A stretch of 64,000 nucleotides of DNA from NCBI RefSeq assembly GCF_963677945.1, contig NZ_OY782578.1, positions 930,001 to 994,000 on the forward strand, given 5' to 3'. Position numbers and translations under genes: made by a program. The DNA comes from an uncultured Bacteroides sp. (lineage in GTDB: Bacteria; Bacteroidota; Bacteroidia; Bacteroidales; Bacteroidaceae). A model generated the notes under the pieces. It did not search any database. It saw nothing but the letters and a program-made list of their open reading frames with translations, and was not told the DNA's origin. Below, piece after piece: positions 44,759-54,734 of this stretch; positions within the stretch are counted from its first letter, which is position 1, and each line of letters starts with the position of its first letter.

Positions 44759-45619
44759 TTATGGAACTATACTAAATGAAGGAGGCAAAGCCAACAGCTG
44801 ATATTGTATAGTCTTAGCTAAGCGATAATGACCTAAAGTGTTTGGATGCAGACGATCGGTTTTGCTGTCATGAAAGTACGGAACGTTGGAATCGTATAAT
44901 GGATACAATCCGCTTATAGAATGCAAATCAATTAACGGAACAGCCCAATAATTGCTAGCTTGTTTTAAAACTTCTATATACGAATCAATGTATAGGCCAA
45001 GATCATTTGCATAGTTCTCATCAGGTTGCACATTCTTTTGGCTGAATGTAGCGAAAGCGCGATGAATCGGTGTCATAATAATAATCTGTTTATTGCCATA
45101 ATGTGTCTTCAAAAATGACATAACTTTGTTAATACGGCCACAGAAAGTTGAATCGCAAAATATTGGTTCACGATGCTTGCGCGTTACTGTTTGTCCGTTG
45201 AAATTAGTCTTTTGAGTTGTTTCAGTAAAGAACTTGCCTAGCGGAGTATTGTGGTTATAATCATTTGTACCGGCCCAAATAAAAATGGCATCAATAGAAT
45301 CTGCTTTTTCGTTGTATAATTTATCCGCCATTTTATATATACCATCCCATTGGTAGCCACTCTTTGCATATACATAATAATCAGTACCCAGAAGTTCTTT
45401 CAGATACTGCCAGTACCATACGGATGTGGCATTATTGCCGGGATCGGTCATTGAATCGCCTAGGAATGCTATTTTTTTGCCCTGCCATTGTGTGTTAAGT
45501 GTCTTTTCGTTTTCTTTGATAGTCACCTTTCCCATGACCGATTGTCCATTCTGGGCATTAACTAAAGCTGGTGCCAAGTTTAGTACAACCAGCAATAATG
45601 TAATTACATGCTTCTTCAT
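44759..45619 (-). CDS. Secreted SGNH/GDSL hydrolase (first)
   Basis: The 286-aa protein has a signal peptide (residues ~1-22, ending VNAQ). SGNH blocks: FLGDSMTDPGNN (nucleophile Ser), WAGTNDYNHN (block III Asn) and DRLHPNTLGH (Asp-x-x-His). An esterase or acetylesterase acting on glycans in the periplasm or at the surface is likely; the substrate cannot be named. No carbohydrate-binding domain or nearby PUL (SusC/D) is present. The 650-bp gap to the second hydrolase holds the large palindrome. Confidence 0.88.
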   Translation of the reverse strand: MKKHVITLLLVVLNLAPALVNAQNGQSVMGKVTIKENEKTLNTQWQGKKIAFLGDSMTDPGNNATSVWYWQYLKELLGTDYYVYAKSGYQWDGIYKMADKLYNEKADSIDAIFIWAGTNDYNHNTPLGKFFTETTQKTNFNGQTVTRKHREPIFCDSTFCGRINKVMSFLKTHYGNKQIIIMTPIHRAFATFSQKNVQPDENYANDLGLYIDSYIEVLKQASNYWAVPLIDLHSISGLYPLYDSNVPYFHDSKTDRLHPNTLGHYRLAKTIQYQLLALPPSFSIVP

Positions 45620-45839
45620 AATATTTTATTTATTGATAAACAGTGTTGTTTTTGTATTTTCATTCATTATCCGTTGAATGAACTCTTTCATAACGTATAA
45701 ACCAGACAAACTTAGTGTATATTTTCGATTAATTGTTGCCACAGATTAAGAAATTATTCAAGCTTTGTGTGGTTGATAAACAGTGAAGCCAATATTTGTA
45801 TAAAAATTGATGTTGATAATCAATACTTTATAAATATTA

Positions 45840-45976
45840 GGTGGCAGAAGTGGCAGTAAAAAAGTCTTTTTTGCCTTTCCAGAAATAAAAATTTGAAAAA
45901 ACCGCAATTTGCGGAATTTTCAAATTTTAGTTTTCAGAATCGAAAAAAGTATTATTTCTCTGCCACCTCTGCCACC
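45840..45976. repeat. Nested palindromic element with GGTGGCAG arms
   Basis: Outer arms 45840-45856 (GGTGGCAGAAGTGGCAG) and 45960-45976 are inverted copies with one mismatch, and each arm is itself a direct duplication of GTGGCAG. Inside lie a 12-bp perfect inverted repeat (45888-45899 with 45917-45928, AAAATTTGAAAA) and a core CCGC/GCGG pair (45902-45905, 45911-45914). Total 137 bp. It could be transcribed as a structured RNA or be an extragenic repeat. Confidence 0.7.
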
Positions 45977-46194
45977 TGCTAAAATATATCTTATTGATAA
46001 TCAGATGTGTTTAACTTGCAGAAAGATGGTTGATGTCTTTTAGGCTTTAAACCCCAAAAGTCAACCCGTACCAGAGTTAATAAATTAATCGATCAACTGA
46101 TTATAGGCTTAGGAACAGTAGTAGTCAACTGGAATCAGTTTAATACAGAAGAAAAGGGAGATTAGTAATTTTCAAAGGAGAGTTCAATTCAAAT

Positions 46195-46249
46195 ATGTAC
46201 AAGATTGGAATCAAACATGTACATGATTAGGGGCGAACATGTACATGTT
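46195..46249. repeat. Three ATGTACA repeats
   Basis: ATGTACA at 46195-46201, CATGTACATG at 46216-46225 and again at 46238-46247 (14-bp palindrome AACATGTACATGTT at 46236-46249), 20-22 bp apart. They resemble the TGTACA cluster at 15.1 kb but the flanks differ. They lie just past the stop of the second hydrolase gene. Confidence 0.6.
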
Positions 46250-46275
46250 TGGATTGACTAAATCTGAATAAATTC

Positions 46276-46959
46276 TTAATTCTTCTGCAGATACTCCTTA
46301 ATCTGCTTAGAAATCTCTGCCATTCCTTTTATTGAAGGGTGACCGCTTTTCTTTTCGATATTGTGAAGTTCTATGCAATCTATCTTGTAATGTGCGCAGA
46401 TTGCTTTGGTAGATTCGTTAATCTCGTTCGTTAGTTCGCTGTTCAATATGAAATAGATCTTCACGTTTGGATAGTAATCAACCATGTTTGAAAGGAGGCA
46501 TGCCAATGCAGGACGGTATGAATATAGATCTTTCTTTGCCCAATTCTCATACTGATATTCGCCTATAGGAGATTTAGCCCAGCAATCATTGGTGGCACCA
46601 AATATAAATATGATATCCGGATTACCCAACTTTTTCATTCTGGTGATGAATGAACGGTCGCTGTAATCTTCTTTTCTATAACCGGTGTTGCAAATGGTTG
46701 AACCGGAAAAAGAGTTGTTCACACAAAGGCGGTAGTTGTTTTCTTTGATAAACTTATGCCACCATGTTTCACGTACTGATGTTACGTCGGTTTGATTCTT
46801 TGGTGAGGCAAAGTACCAAACAAAGTTTGTATCTGGTTGCAGGTATCCCTCGAATGTAGAATAAGAATCGCCTAAAATGGAGATGGACTTTGAACTTTGG
46901 GCGAAAGATAAACTGCTAATTAACAGGCAGAATAAGAAAAGTAGTGTACGGGTTTTCAT
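46276..46959 (-). CDS. Secreted SGNH/GDSL hydrolase (second)
   Basis: The 227-aa protein has a signal peptide (residues 1-~20, FAQSS). Motifs: ILGDSYSTFEGY (Ser), FIFGATNDCWAKSP (Asn), and GHPSIKGM at the end (His; the usual D-x-x-H is altered to KSGHPS, so the Asp may come from ELHNIE nearby). It is shorter than its neighbour and not a close copy. Probably an esterase for sugar or peptidoglycan acetyl groups; substrate unknown. Confidence 0.85.
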   Translation of the reverse strand: MKTRTLLFLFCLLISSLSFAQSSKSISILGDSYSTFEGYLQPDTNFVWYFASPKNQTDVTSVRETWWHKFIKENNYRLCVNNSFSGSTICNTGYRKEDYSDRSFITRMKKLGNPDIIFIFGATNDCWAKSPIGEYQYENWAKKDLYSYRPALACLLSNMVDYYPNVKIYFILNSELTNEINESTKAICAHYKIDCIELHNIEKKSGHPSIKGMAEISKQIKEYLQKN

Positions 46960-46999
46960 AATATTTAGTATTTTAATGTTTTTCGCATTAACTAATTTC

Positions 47000-47029
47000 G
47001 ATCATTTTCGTAAGCTCACGAAAATGATC
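47000..47029 (-). terminator. Hairpin downstream of the GT2 gene
   Basis: Perfect 12-bp stem GATCATTTTCGT (47000-47011) with ACGAAAATGATC (47018-47029), 6-nt loop. It lies ~38 bp beyond the stop of the GT2 gene; the T-run on that strand is weak. Confidence 0.55.
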
Positions 47030-47066
47030 TTTATACATTAAATAATCTATAAGTCAGAATCTATTC

Positions 47067-47819
47067 TTATTTCTCCGGCTTAACAATTAACCTGATAACA
47101 AACCAGATATGATGTGCAACAGTACTTATCCATCCATAGTGTTTCGCCATAATGCGGAATCGTTCTTTTAAAGAAGCTTTGTGGTTCTGAGTTGTTAATC
47201 CTTCATCCAGATAATCAATAACTGTGATGTGAGTATTATGCAAGGTCTTTGCTTTCTTCATAACTCTGATACACCAGTCGAAATCGGCAGAGAAACGATA
47301 GGATAAGTCGAAAGGCTCAGCAATTGATCGCTTGGCAAAGAAAGCCTGATGGCATACCAGCATTCCCTGCTTAAAACTTTTCCAGGTAAGCTTTTCGGGA
47401 GTCTGCAAACGACGCATGTGCAGGAAATGTCCCTCTTTATTAACGATGGCTGTTTCTCCGTAAAGTACGTCAGGCAATTCATTGTCATTAATTGAATGAA
47501 TCATCAGTTGAAGAGTATCGTCTTCGTGAAAGCTGTCTCCTGCATTCAGGAAACAAAGATAATCGCCCGTAGCAGCAGCAATTCCCTTGTTCATGGCATC
47601 GTAGAGTCCTTTGTCGGGTTCACTCACCACGCTGCTTATCATATCTTTATATTTATCTATAACGGAAAGTGTATTATCTTTCGAGGCCCCGTCAATAATG
47701 ATGTATTCGTAATTTTTATACGTTTGTGTTATAACGCTTTGGATGGTCTCTTCAATTACTTTTTCCGCATTGTAAGTAACTGTAATGATTGAGAAGCGCG
47801 GATTAAGTTTGCTATGCAT
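47067..47819 (-). CDS. Glycosyltransferase family 2
   Basis: The 250-aa GT-A enzyme has N-terminal IITVTYNAEKVIEETIQSV and YEYIIIDGASKDNTLSVI (nucleotide-binding region), then DYLCFLNAGDSF (acidic metal-binding region; the aspartate is the last D of LNAGD). No membrane segments apart from a possible C-terminal one (HIWFVIRLIVK). It overlaps the preceding GT4 gene by 8 nt. Donor and acceptor unknown; it likely adds a sugar to the same surface glycan. Confidence 0.9.
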   Translation of the reverse strand: MHSKLNPRFSIITVTYNAEKVIEETIQSVITQTYKNYEYIIIDGASKDNTLSVIDKYKDMISSVVSEPDKGLYDAMNKGIAAATGDYLCFLNAGDSFHEDDTLQLMIHSINDNELPDVLYGETAIVNKEGHFLHMRRLQTPEKLTWKSFKQGMLVCHQAFFAKRSIAEPFDLSYRFSADFDWCIRVMKKAKTLHNTHITVIDYLDEGLTTQNHKASLKERFRIMAKHYGWISTVAHHIWFVIRLIVKPEK

Positions 47820-49077
47820 CTTTTCCGGTTATTTTGTTATAGATATCAATATATTTCTTTGCGATAATACCTTCTGAATATGAGGATAATACTTTCCGCG
47901 TAGCCTGTTCTGACAGGGTAGGATATTCAGATTCATTCAATGCCCAGCGTATTCCATTGGCAAAGTCCTGTGCAGATTTATATTCGGCAACATAACCATT
48001 GTGCAGATGATCTATCATTTCGGGAATACCGCCAATGTTGAAGCCAACACAAGGAACACCGCACGCCATCGCTTCCATAATGGTATTCGGAAGATTTTCT
48101 TCCAACGATGGAGTAACGAATAAATCTACGGAATTATATATATCTACAATGGCTTTCTCGTCGCTCACGAAATCGAGGGCATAAACAGGAAAAGGAATCA
48201 TCTCTTTAAGTTGTGACGATTGTTTTCCGAAAACTACAACGCCTATCTTGTCTTTCATCTCGGGATATTTTTCCGCTAGTAGATGGCAGGATTCTACCAG
48301 GTAATCAATGCCTTTTCGTTTATCGGTAATCTTCACGGAACCAAACAACAATAGTTTCTTATCCTGAGGAAGGTTGCATTTATAGCGAGCTTCTTTCTTG
48401 TCAGCCGGTCTGAATAAGTTTGTATTGATTGGGTTTGGTATATTGGTTGTGCGGTGTCCGGTAAGCAATCTGCTTTTCTCGGCCAGGGAGCGAAGCCATG
48501 CACTGCAGGCAACAAACGTTATGTTTGCGTTTTTATAAAGCTCCAGTTTCTTTTTGAAAGTTCTGTATGATAGATCCTTTTTACTTCCATTCTTATAAAT
48601 GAAAGGACAGTTATGACATTCATCCTGATAGTTTGTACATTCACGTGCATGGTGACAGATTCCGGTGCAAGGCCACATATCGTGCATGGTCCATACAATA
48701 GGTTTCCCGGATTTGATGATATGCTTAATGTCATTTAATGAGAGCATTCCCTGATTAATCCAGTGCAGGTGAATAACATCTGCTTGCTTAAACTCCGGCA
48801 AAGAGGTTATGTTAGCTCCTGTATTTGCAATGGAAACAGCAAAAAGGTTATTCTTTTTAAAGCTGTTTGCTTTCCAGATAACAACTCGTTCCCATACAAA
48901 TCGTGCAACGGTTTTCCATGAACGGTCTAGTGGTACTACACTAATCTGGTCGGTTTGTTTATCGCGTACCAGCATCTTTGCTTTTACCCCGTTATTCTTC
49001 AGGGATTCCATTAATCGGCTGGCTGCAATTGCAGCTCCTCCGATACGTTCCGAAGTATTAATAATAAGTACTCTCAT
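47812..49077 (-). CDS. Glycosyltransferase family 4
   Basis: The 421-aa GT-B enzyme starts at MRVLIINTSERIGGAA; a longer reading (7 extra residues) is less likely. IHLHWINQGMLSL and TMHDMWPCTG lie in the N-terminal domain. The C-terminal donor-binding segment is PSLEENLPNTIMEAMACG, then VPCVGFNIGGIPEMI. The Cys cluster C..C..C near 148-170 is typical of a GT4 subgroup in Bacteroidota. It is divergent from wecC with a ~100-bp gap between the starts. Confidence 0.9.
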   Translation of the reverse strand: MRVLIINTSERIGGAAIAASRLMESLKNNGVKAKMLVRDKQTDQISVVPLDRSWKTVARFVWERVVIWKANSFKKNNLFAVSIANTGANITSLPEFKQADVIHLHWINQGMLSLNDIKHIIKSGKPIVWTMHDMWPCTGICHHARECTNYQDECHNCPFIYKNGSKKDLSYRTFKKKLELYKNANITFVACSAWLRSLAEKSRLLTGHRTTNIPNPINTNLFRPADKKEARYKCNLPQDKKLLLFGSVKITDKRKGIDYLVESCHLLAEKYPEMKDKIGVVVFGKQSSQLKEMIPFPVYALDFVSDEKAIVDIYNSVDLFVTPSLEENLPNTIMEAMACGVPCVGFNIGGIPEMIDHLHNGYVAEYKSAQDFANGIRWALNESEYPTLSEQATRKVLSSYSEGIIAKKYIDIYNKITGKDA

Positions 49078-49180
49078 TTTCGTGAAATGTTTCCACAAAA
49101 GTAGTAGTTTTCTGTAATAATCCGTGCAAAGTCACGTATTATTTGTATTTTTGCGGCACTTAAATAAAAGTGATGTAGAT

Positions 49181-50389
49181 ATGAAAAAGGTTCTTTTTTT
49201 AGGCTTAGGCTACATTGGCCTTCCTACGGCAGCGGTTGCTGCCAATCATGGTTTTGAGGTGATCGGTGTGGATGTGAATCCGGTAGTAGTAGAGACGATC
49301 AATCAAGGAAAAATTCATATTGTAGAGCCGGATTTGGACCAGATGGTCAAGGAAGCTGTTCAAAAAGGGAACCTCCGGGCAGTATTGAAGCCCGAACAGG
49401 CAGATGCTTTCTTTGTGGTAGTACCTACTCCTTTTAAGCAGAATCACCGTGCCGATATTACTTATGTAGAATCGGCTACCCGTTCGGTTATCCCTTTTCT
49501 CAAAGAGGGTGATTTGTTTGTCATCGAGTCAACATCTCCGGTGCTGACTACAGAACGAATGGCTGAGGTTATTTTCAAGGAACGTCCCGAATTGAAAGGA
49601 AAAATATATATTGCTTACTGTCCTGAGCGTGTATTGCCGGGCAATACGCTTTACGAACTAGTACACAACGACAGGGTGATTGGAGGTATTAACCCCGAAT
49701 CTACCGAGAAGGCCATTGAGTTTTATTCTGCCTTTGTACAAGGAAAACTTCATCGCACCAATGCTCGTACTGCAGAGATGTGCAAGCTGACAGAAAACTC
49801 TTCACGTGACTCTCAGATTGCCTTTGCCAACGAGCTTTCAATGATTTGTGACAAGGCTGGAATCAATGTTTGGGAACTTATTTCACTTGCTAACAAACAT
49901 CCACGCGTTAATATATTGCAACCAGGTTGTGGTGTAGGCGGACACTGTATTGCCGTTGATCCCTGGTTTATTGTTTCTGATTATCCAGAACAGGCACAAA
50001 TCATTAAACGTGCTCGCGAAACAAATGACTATAAAGCCGACTGGTGCGCCAACCGCGTGGTAGAAGCTTGTCAACAGTTTGTAACCGAGAACGACCGTGA
50101 ACCGGTTGTGGCTTGTATGGGCCTGGCCTTTAAACCAAATATTGATGATTTGCGTGAATCGCCTGCTAAATATATTGCTTCACGTATCATCTCTGAGTCG
50201 CGTGCTGAAGTATTGGTGGTGGAACCCAATATCAGCAAACATCCTAGCTTTAACCTGACCGACTATCGTGAAGCATACCAAAAAGCAGATATTGTTGTAT
50301 GGCTGGTTTGCCACACTCCGTTTATGGAATTGCCACGTGAGGAAGGTAAGATGGAACTTGATTTCTGTGGTGTTCGGAAAGGTATTTAA
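49181..50389 (+). CDS. wecC: UDP-N-acetyl-D-mannosamine dehydrogenase
   Basis: Oxidises UDP-ManNAc to UDP-ManNAcA with two NAD. The 402-aa protein starts at MKKVLFLGLGYIGLPTAAVA; an upstream ATG at 49124 is not supported because the -7 box TATTTTTG (49146-49153) lies between. Features are the Rossmann fold, CPERVLPGN, TENSSRDSQIAFANELS and the catalytic Cys in PGCGVGGHCIAVDPW. It ends 11 nt before wecB. Together they supply an acidic aminosugar for the surrounding glycosyltransferases. Confidence 0.95.
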   Translation: MKKVLFLGLGYIGLPTAAVAANHGFEVIGVDVNPVVVETINQGKIHIVEPDLDQMVKEAVQKGNLRAVLKPEQADAFFVVVPTPFKQNHRADITYVESATRSVIPFLKEGDLFVIESTSPVLTTERMAEVIFKERPELKGKIYIAYCPERVLPGNTLYELVHNDRVIGGINPESTEKAIEFYSAFVQGKLHRTNARTAEMCKLTENSSRDSQIAFANELSMICDKAGINVWELISLANKHPRVNILQPGCGVGGHCIAVDPWFIVSDYPEQAQIIKRARETNDYKADWCANRVVEACQQFVTENDREPVVACMGLAFKPNIDDLRESPAKYIASRIISESRAEVLVVEPNISKHPSFNLTDYREAYQKADIVVWLVCHTPFMELPREEGKMELDFCGVRKGI

Positions 50390-50400
50390 TGAATTAAATT

Positions 50401-51531
50401 ATGAAGAAAATATTACTGGTATTCGGGACTCGTCCTGAGGCTATCAAAATGGCTCCTCTGGTTAAAGCCCTGCAGAAGGATACAGAACATTTCGAGACAC
50501 GTGTTTGTGTAACCGCACAACATCGTCAGATGCTCGACCAGGTGCTTGAGGTATTTGGCATAGTTCCCGAATATGATTTAAATATCATGGCACCGGGGCA
50601 GGACTTGTATGATATAACAACGAAAGTATTATTGGGACTGCGCGATGTGCTAACCGAATTTGCACCCGATGTAGTTTTGGTTCATGGTGATACAACGACT
50701 TCTATGGCTGCCGGATTAGCTGCTTTTTATCAACAAATAGCCGTAGGACATGTAGAAGCTGGTTTGCGTACCTATGATTTGCTTTCGCCATGGCCCGAAG
50801 AAATGAACCGCCAGGTGACAGATCGTTTCTGCCGCTACTATTTTGCACCTACAAAGCAATCGGAAGAAAACTTGCTCAGTGAGAACATTGACGGCAGTCG
50901 CATTTATGTGACTGGAAACACTGTGATTGATGCACTTTTGATGGCAGTTGATATCATTTCGCAAACTCCCGGAAAACAAGAAGAACTTCACGCTGAATTG
51001 AATGCGAAAGGTTATATTGTGAATCCGGAACGTGATTATATTCTGGTAACCGGACATAGACGTGAGAACTTTGGCGATGGATTCCTGCATATTTGCAAGG
51101 CTATCAGCAAGCTTGCCGAGGAACATCCTGAGATAGATATAGTATATCCTGTGCACCTCAATCCTAATGTGCAAAAGCCTGTTTACGAATTGCTCTCTGG
51201 ATTGAGTAATGTCTATTTGATCTCTCCACTCGATTACTTGCCTTTTATCTATGCCATGCAGCACAGCAAGCTGTTGCTGACTGATAGCGGCGGTGTACAA
51301 GAAGAGGCACCTTCTTTAGGTAAGCCAGTTTTGGTTATGCGTGATACAACCGAACGGCCTGAAGCTGTTGAGGCTGGAACTGTAAAACTGGTAGGCACAG
51401 ATTATGCGACCATCGTGAGCGAAGTAAATGCCTTGCTTGCCGATAAAGAACTCTATCGACAAATGTCCGAAACCCATAATCCTTATGGAGACGGCAAGGC
51501 ATGTGAGCGCATTATGGCTGCGCTGAGATAA
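50401..51531 (+). CDS. wecB: UDP-N-acetylglucosamine 2-epimerase (non-hydrolysing)
   Basis: Converts UDP-GlcNAc to UDP-ManNAc. The 376-aa protein shows [47 protein letters not shown] and [20 protein letters not shown]. It forms an operon with wecC (11-nt gap), in the unusual order wecC-wecB. No terminator is visible in the short gap to the convergent GT4 gene. Confidence 0.96.
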   Translation: MKKILLVFGTRPEAIKMAPLVKALQKDTEHFETRVCVTAQHRQMLDQVLEVFGIVPEYDLNIMAPGQDLYDITTKVLLGLRDVLTEFAPDVVLVHGDTTTSMAAGLAAFYQQIAVGHVEAGLRTYDLLSPWPEEMNRQVTDRFCRYYFAPTKQSEENLLSENIDGSRIYVTGNTVIDALLMAVDIISQTPGKQEELHAELNAKGYIVNPERDYILVTGHRRENFGDGFLHICKAISKLAEEHPEIDIVYPVHLNPNVQKPVYELLSGLSNVYLISPLDYLPFIYAMQHSKLLLTDSGGVQEEAPSLGKPVLVMRDTTERPEAVEAGTVKLVGTDYATIVSEVNALLADKELYRQMSETHNPYGDGKACERIMAALR

Positions 51532-51586
51532 TTCTTGTTTTCTTTTTAGAGAGTAAGCAAGGATAGATTGTTTTGAATCTTTCGTC

Positions 51587-52792
51587 TCAGCTCTTTGCCA
51601 TTATATTGCGGAAAGCATTCAAGTAACGTTCGCTTACCGTTTCTATGTTTATTATTTCATTAATAATACGTTGCGACTCTTTTCCCATTTCCTTGCATAG
51701 GTCAGGCGATGCGAAGAGAGTCGTAATTTTTTCGCATAGACTGTCGGCATTGCCTTCCTGGAAGAAGAAACCGTTCTTGCCCTCAGTTACTAGGTCGAGC
51801 TCTGTTCCGTCGCACACCGAGCAGATAACCGGCATGCCATACGTCATGGCATCATTTATGGAAAGACCTCCCATACCAGCAAGTACATAAACTGAAGATT
51901 CGTTCATGTAAGCTCCCAGCTCTTCGGGTTTGTACACACTTCCTGCAAAACGAATATGCTCATTCAACTGAAGGTTTGCCGCTTGTTGTTTCAGGTTCTC
52001 CAGTTCCGGACCATCGCCTACCACGACAAGTTCTGCATCGGGAAATTTAGCTATCACTCCCGGCATTGCATCAATAAGCAAATCTACCCGTTTCCATTTC
52101 ACTAACCGTCCGATGTGGAGTATGCGATGTTCGCAAGGAGGAAGTATCGACTCGTTCTTCAATACTGCTGCCCGCTCTTTGAGTAAAGCCTCGGTGTCGG
52201 TAGAATTAAAGGTAACATGTATATCTTCCTTATTTACACCATAAGAAGGCAGAATGTCATACGCTACGGTAGAGTAATTGAGCGTTCCTACTGCTTTGGA
52301 ATAGCAATACCGACGGATGCACATGGTTAACCATTGTTTCAGGTAGAAACTAATTCCTGTACTTTGCAACTGCATGTTTTCATCATACATGGGGTGTTCC
52401 TCAAAGTAGACTTTCATCTTTCCGTAAGGTGGGGTTTGGAAAGGAATTTCGCGAATGACAATTCGTGTTCCACAGCTCTTCAATGCCTTGCGTAGTGAAG
52501 GCTGAAAGAAGAGTTGCAGGAAATAGGGCCAGCCCATCACTAAGATGTCCGGTTTTTCTTCACTCACGATTTGTGGCAATGAAGGATAGGCCATTTTCCC
52601 GTAAAACATCTTTCTTTCTATGGCTGTGAGATGCTTGTAGCTACCTCCCTCCACCATTTTTACTCCTTTACCAATCGTTGCATTTCCTTTTTGCGGTGTG
52701 ACAACAACTATTTCGACACCTTTGTTGTGAAGCTTATTGAGCATGGCGTCCAGATAATGTGGTATTCCGCCAAATGTATAGAGTACTTTCAT
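51587..52792 (-). CDS. Glycosyltransferase family 4
   Basis: The 401-aa GT-B enzyme has HIGRLVKWKRVDLLIDAM at the donor-domain start and VYVLAGMGGLSINDAMTYG in place of the usual E-x7-E region; no classical ExxxxxxxE is obvious, so the donor-binding motif is modified (GLSINDAMTYGMPVICS). No signal peptide. It starts 142 bp downstream of the GT2 gene of the metG-led run and may have its own promoter. Confidence 0.85.
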   Translation of the reverse strand: MKVLYTFGGIPHYLDAMLNKLHNKGVEIVVVTPQKGNATIGKGVKMVEGGSYKHLTAIERKMFYGKMAYPSLPQIVSEEKPDILVMGWPYFLQLFFQPSLRKALKSCGTRIVIREIPFQTPPYGKMKVYFEEHPMYDENMQLQSTGISFYLKQWLTMCIRRYCYSKAVGTLNYSTVAYDILPSYGVNKEDIHVTFNSTDTEALLKERAAVLKNESILPPCEHRILHIGRLVKWKRVDLLIDAMPGVIAKFPDAELVVVGDGPELENLKQQAANLQLNEHIRFAGSVYKPEELGAYMNESSVYVLAGMGGLSINDAMTYGMPVICSVCDGTELDLVTEGKNGFFFQEGNADSLCEKITTLFASPDLCKEMGKESQRIINEIINIETVSERYLNAFRNIMAKS

Positions 52793-52934
52793 TCTGTTTA
52801 AACTAAACGATAAACCTTGGTTAATAACTAGTCTACCAAGCGTAACTGACTACTTTGAAATAAAAAATCAATTGTCATTCTTGTATGCTCGGTACGATTA
52901 TTGAGAAATATAAGCATCGGTGTATGACTCATAA

Positions 52935-53834
52935 TCAAATATAGTTTAATGCTTTTTTTCTATTTTTATTTGTCATCTGTAAAACTTGTTTAGTCTTACA
53001 AAGTAGACCGATGCTGATATTGATAAATGTTAAGCTATTGGCTACTTTCCCCTTTTTAAGAGCTATCATGGCTTTTTTTATTCCGGCCAGAATACCATAA
53101 CCGAAAGCTTTATAAAAAGAATAATTGATATTTGCATATTCAGAAAGCAGATATATTTTTTCCGATCGAAGAAAGGTTTCCCGTGAAATCTCTCTGTTCT
53201 CCCTATCATGATAACCAAACACATGAGGAGAGTATCCTAACATGTAACCATGATAGTGCAATCGGTTAATATAATCTATGTCTTCTCCATAGTGAAAGAA
53301 CAAAGGACAAAAACCACCCAGATCTTTTATAGCCTTAATGGAAATCATCCAAAAAGCAGCGTTAATAAACTTCAGGCTTACTACTTCATTATCTTTTTGT
53401 AATGAAAGGAATTCTTCTTTTTCTTTTATTCCTGAATAAGTAGAAAAACCGAAGTCTGGTTTATCACCTTTCCCATTTAAGTGGGCCGGCGAGAGTATTC
53501 CATATTCCGGATGTTTTGCAAAGATGGCAAGTAAAGTTTCGATAGTATTTTCATCTATCCATGCATCCTGATTGAGAAGAAAGAAATAATCAGCGCCTTG
53601 TTCCATTGCATATCGGATACCTATATTGTTTGCCTTACCAAATCCCAGATTTGCTCCTGTCTTTATTAAATGCACCTCTGGATAATTCTTTTCAATAATC
53701 TCAGTTGTGTTGTCTTTGGAACCATTATCAACAACAATCACCGAAATGGGTGAGGTTGAACGGCGCAAACTACCTAAGCAACGATCTATCCATTGCTCGA
53801 AATTGTAAGACACGATGATAACCGATACTTTCAT
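52935..53834 (-). CDS. Glycosyltransferase family 2 (rhamnosyl/galactofuranosyl-transferase-like)
   Basis: The 299-aa protein has VSVIIVSYNFEQWIDRCL and VIVVDNGSKDNTTEIIE, then ADYFFLLNQDAW (metal-binding region, N-Q-D type), FFHYGEDIDYINRLHYHGY and a hydrophobic C-terminus. The N-Q-D and GEDIDYxxR motifs resemble rhamnosyl- and galactofuranosyl-transferases of GT2. It starts 3 nt after the FkbM gene. Confidence 0.88.
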   Translation of the reverse strand: MKVSVIIVSYNFEQWIDRCLGSLRRSTSPISVIVVDNGSKDNTTEIIEKNYPEVHLIKTGANLGFGKANNIGIRYAMEQGADYFFLLNQDAWIDENTIETLLAIFAKHPEYGILSPAHLNGKGDKPDFGFSTYSGIKEKEEFLSLQKDNEVVSLKFINAAFWMISIKAIKDLGGFCPLFFHYGEDIDYINRLHYHGYMLGYSPHVFGYHDRENREISRETFLRSEKIYLLSEYANINYSFYKAFGYGILAGIKKAMIALKKGKVANSLTFINISIGLLCKTKQVLQMTNKNRKKALNYI

Positions 53835-53837
53835 ATT

Positions 53838-54731
53838 TTATTTATTCGCTCTGATTAATCCTTTTCTGAAAAATGGAGTTTGCAGGCTTTCCATATCATT
53901 AAGGAAAAGCATTACCCCTTTTGATGCATTCCATTTGAAACCTTTTTCTGTAAGATAATGTGAGAAGTCCACAAAATCTCTTTGCTGATGGTAAGTGCAA
54001 AGCGCAATTTTCAGCTCGGGTAACTGAATGGTTTTCTGCATTCCGTTTAAGACTCTCTTCTCGGCTCCTTCCACGTCAATCTTAATAAATGTCGGTACAT
54101 AAGTTTTATCTGCCAGAAAAGAATCGATGGTTATATTTTCTGTATCATCACAGTCGGATACATATTTCCTGATAATAGTAACTTTCTCTTTCCAGGGGGC
54201 AAAGGTTGCTTCCAAAGCTTCCACCCATTCAGCATTTCTTTCGAAGAGAACCACGTGTTTTAGCTTTTCTATATGTGTAAGGGCAAAGATTCCTTCAGCA
54301 CTACCTACATCCAATAAAACATCGTCTTGCTGCACTGTAAAGTTATCACTTAGATAACAGTGAGGCGAATCAGGATCTTGTTCGGTTCTCAATCCGTTAT
54401 AGCTGTATTTTACAGTTCTGTCATTGAAGGAACGGACAAAATATAGTTTCTTTCCCTCATGCATTACATAGGGTAGCCCATTCGAAGCATCAATGAGAAC
54501 ATTGATATCTTTCCAGTTATAAGCCTCACGAAACGGAGCACAGAATGTATGAAGAGGAGAATCTTTTAAGTAATTCAGGGCTTCTTCTATCTCTTTATTC
54601 TCTGGGGTGTTTTTTTTGAAATAGGAAAATATATCGTTCTTCTTTCTGGAAAGAGCATTTTTCCTTTTAATGTTATTTAATTCACAATTCAATTTATATT
54701 GTATGGTGTGAATAAAACTTGCAGCTTTCAT
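53838..54731 (-). CDS. FkbM-family methyltransferase
   Basis: The 297-aa SAM-dependent methyltransferase has VLLDVGSAEGIFALTHIEKL (SAM-binding motif I) and then FIKIDVEGAEKRVLNGM, the FkbM hallmark. The ~110-residue N-terminal region is unassigned. In glycan loci FkbM enzymes O-methylate a sugar. It sits 3 nt from both neighbours, so it belongs to the glycan operon. Confidence 0.88.
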   Translation of the reverse strand: MKAASFIHTIQYKLNCELNNIKRKNALSRKKNDIFSYFKKNTPENKEIEEALNYLKDSPLHTFCAPFREAYNWKDINVLIDASNGLPYVMHEGKKLYFVRSFNDRTVKYSYNGLRTEQDPDSPHCYLSDNFTVQQDDVLLDVGSAEGIFALTHIEKLKHVVLFERNAEWVEALEATFAPWKEKVTIIRKYVSDCDDTENITIDSFLADKTYVPTFIKIDVEGAEKRVLNGMQKTIQLPELKIALCTYHQQRDFVDFSHYLTEKGFKWNASKGVMLFLNDMESLQTPFFRKGLIRANK

Positions 54732-54734
54732 AGA

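Noticed and set aside
49124-49180. Upstream start for wecC
   Set aside because: It would include the -7 box; the family starts at MKKVLFLG.
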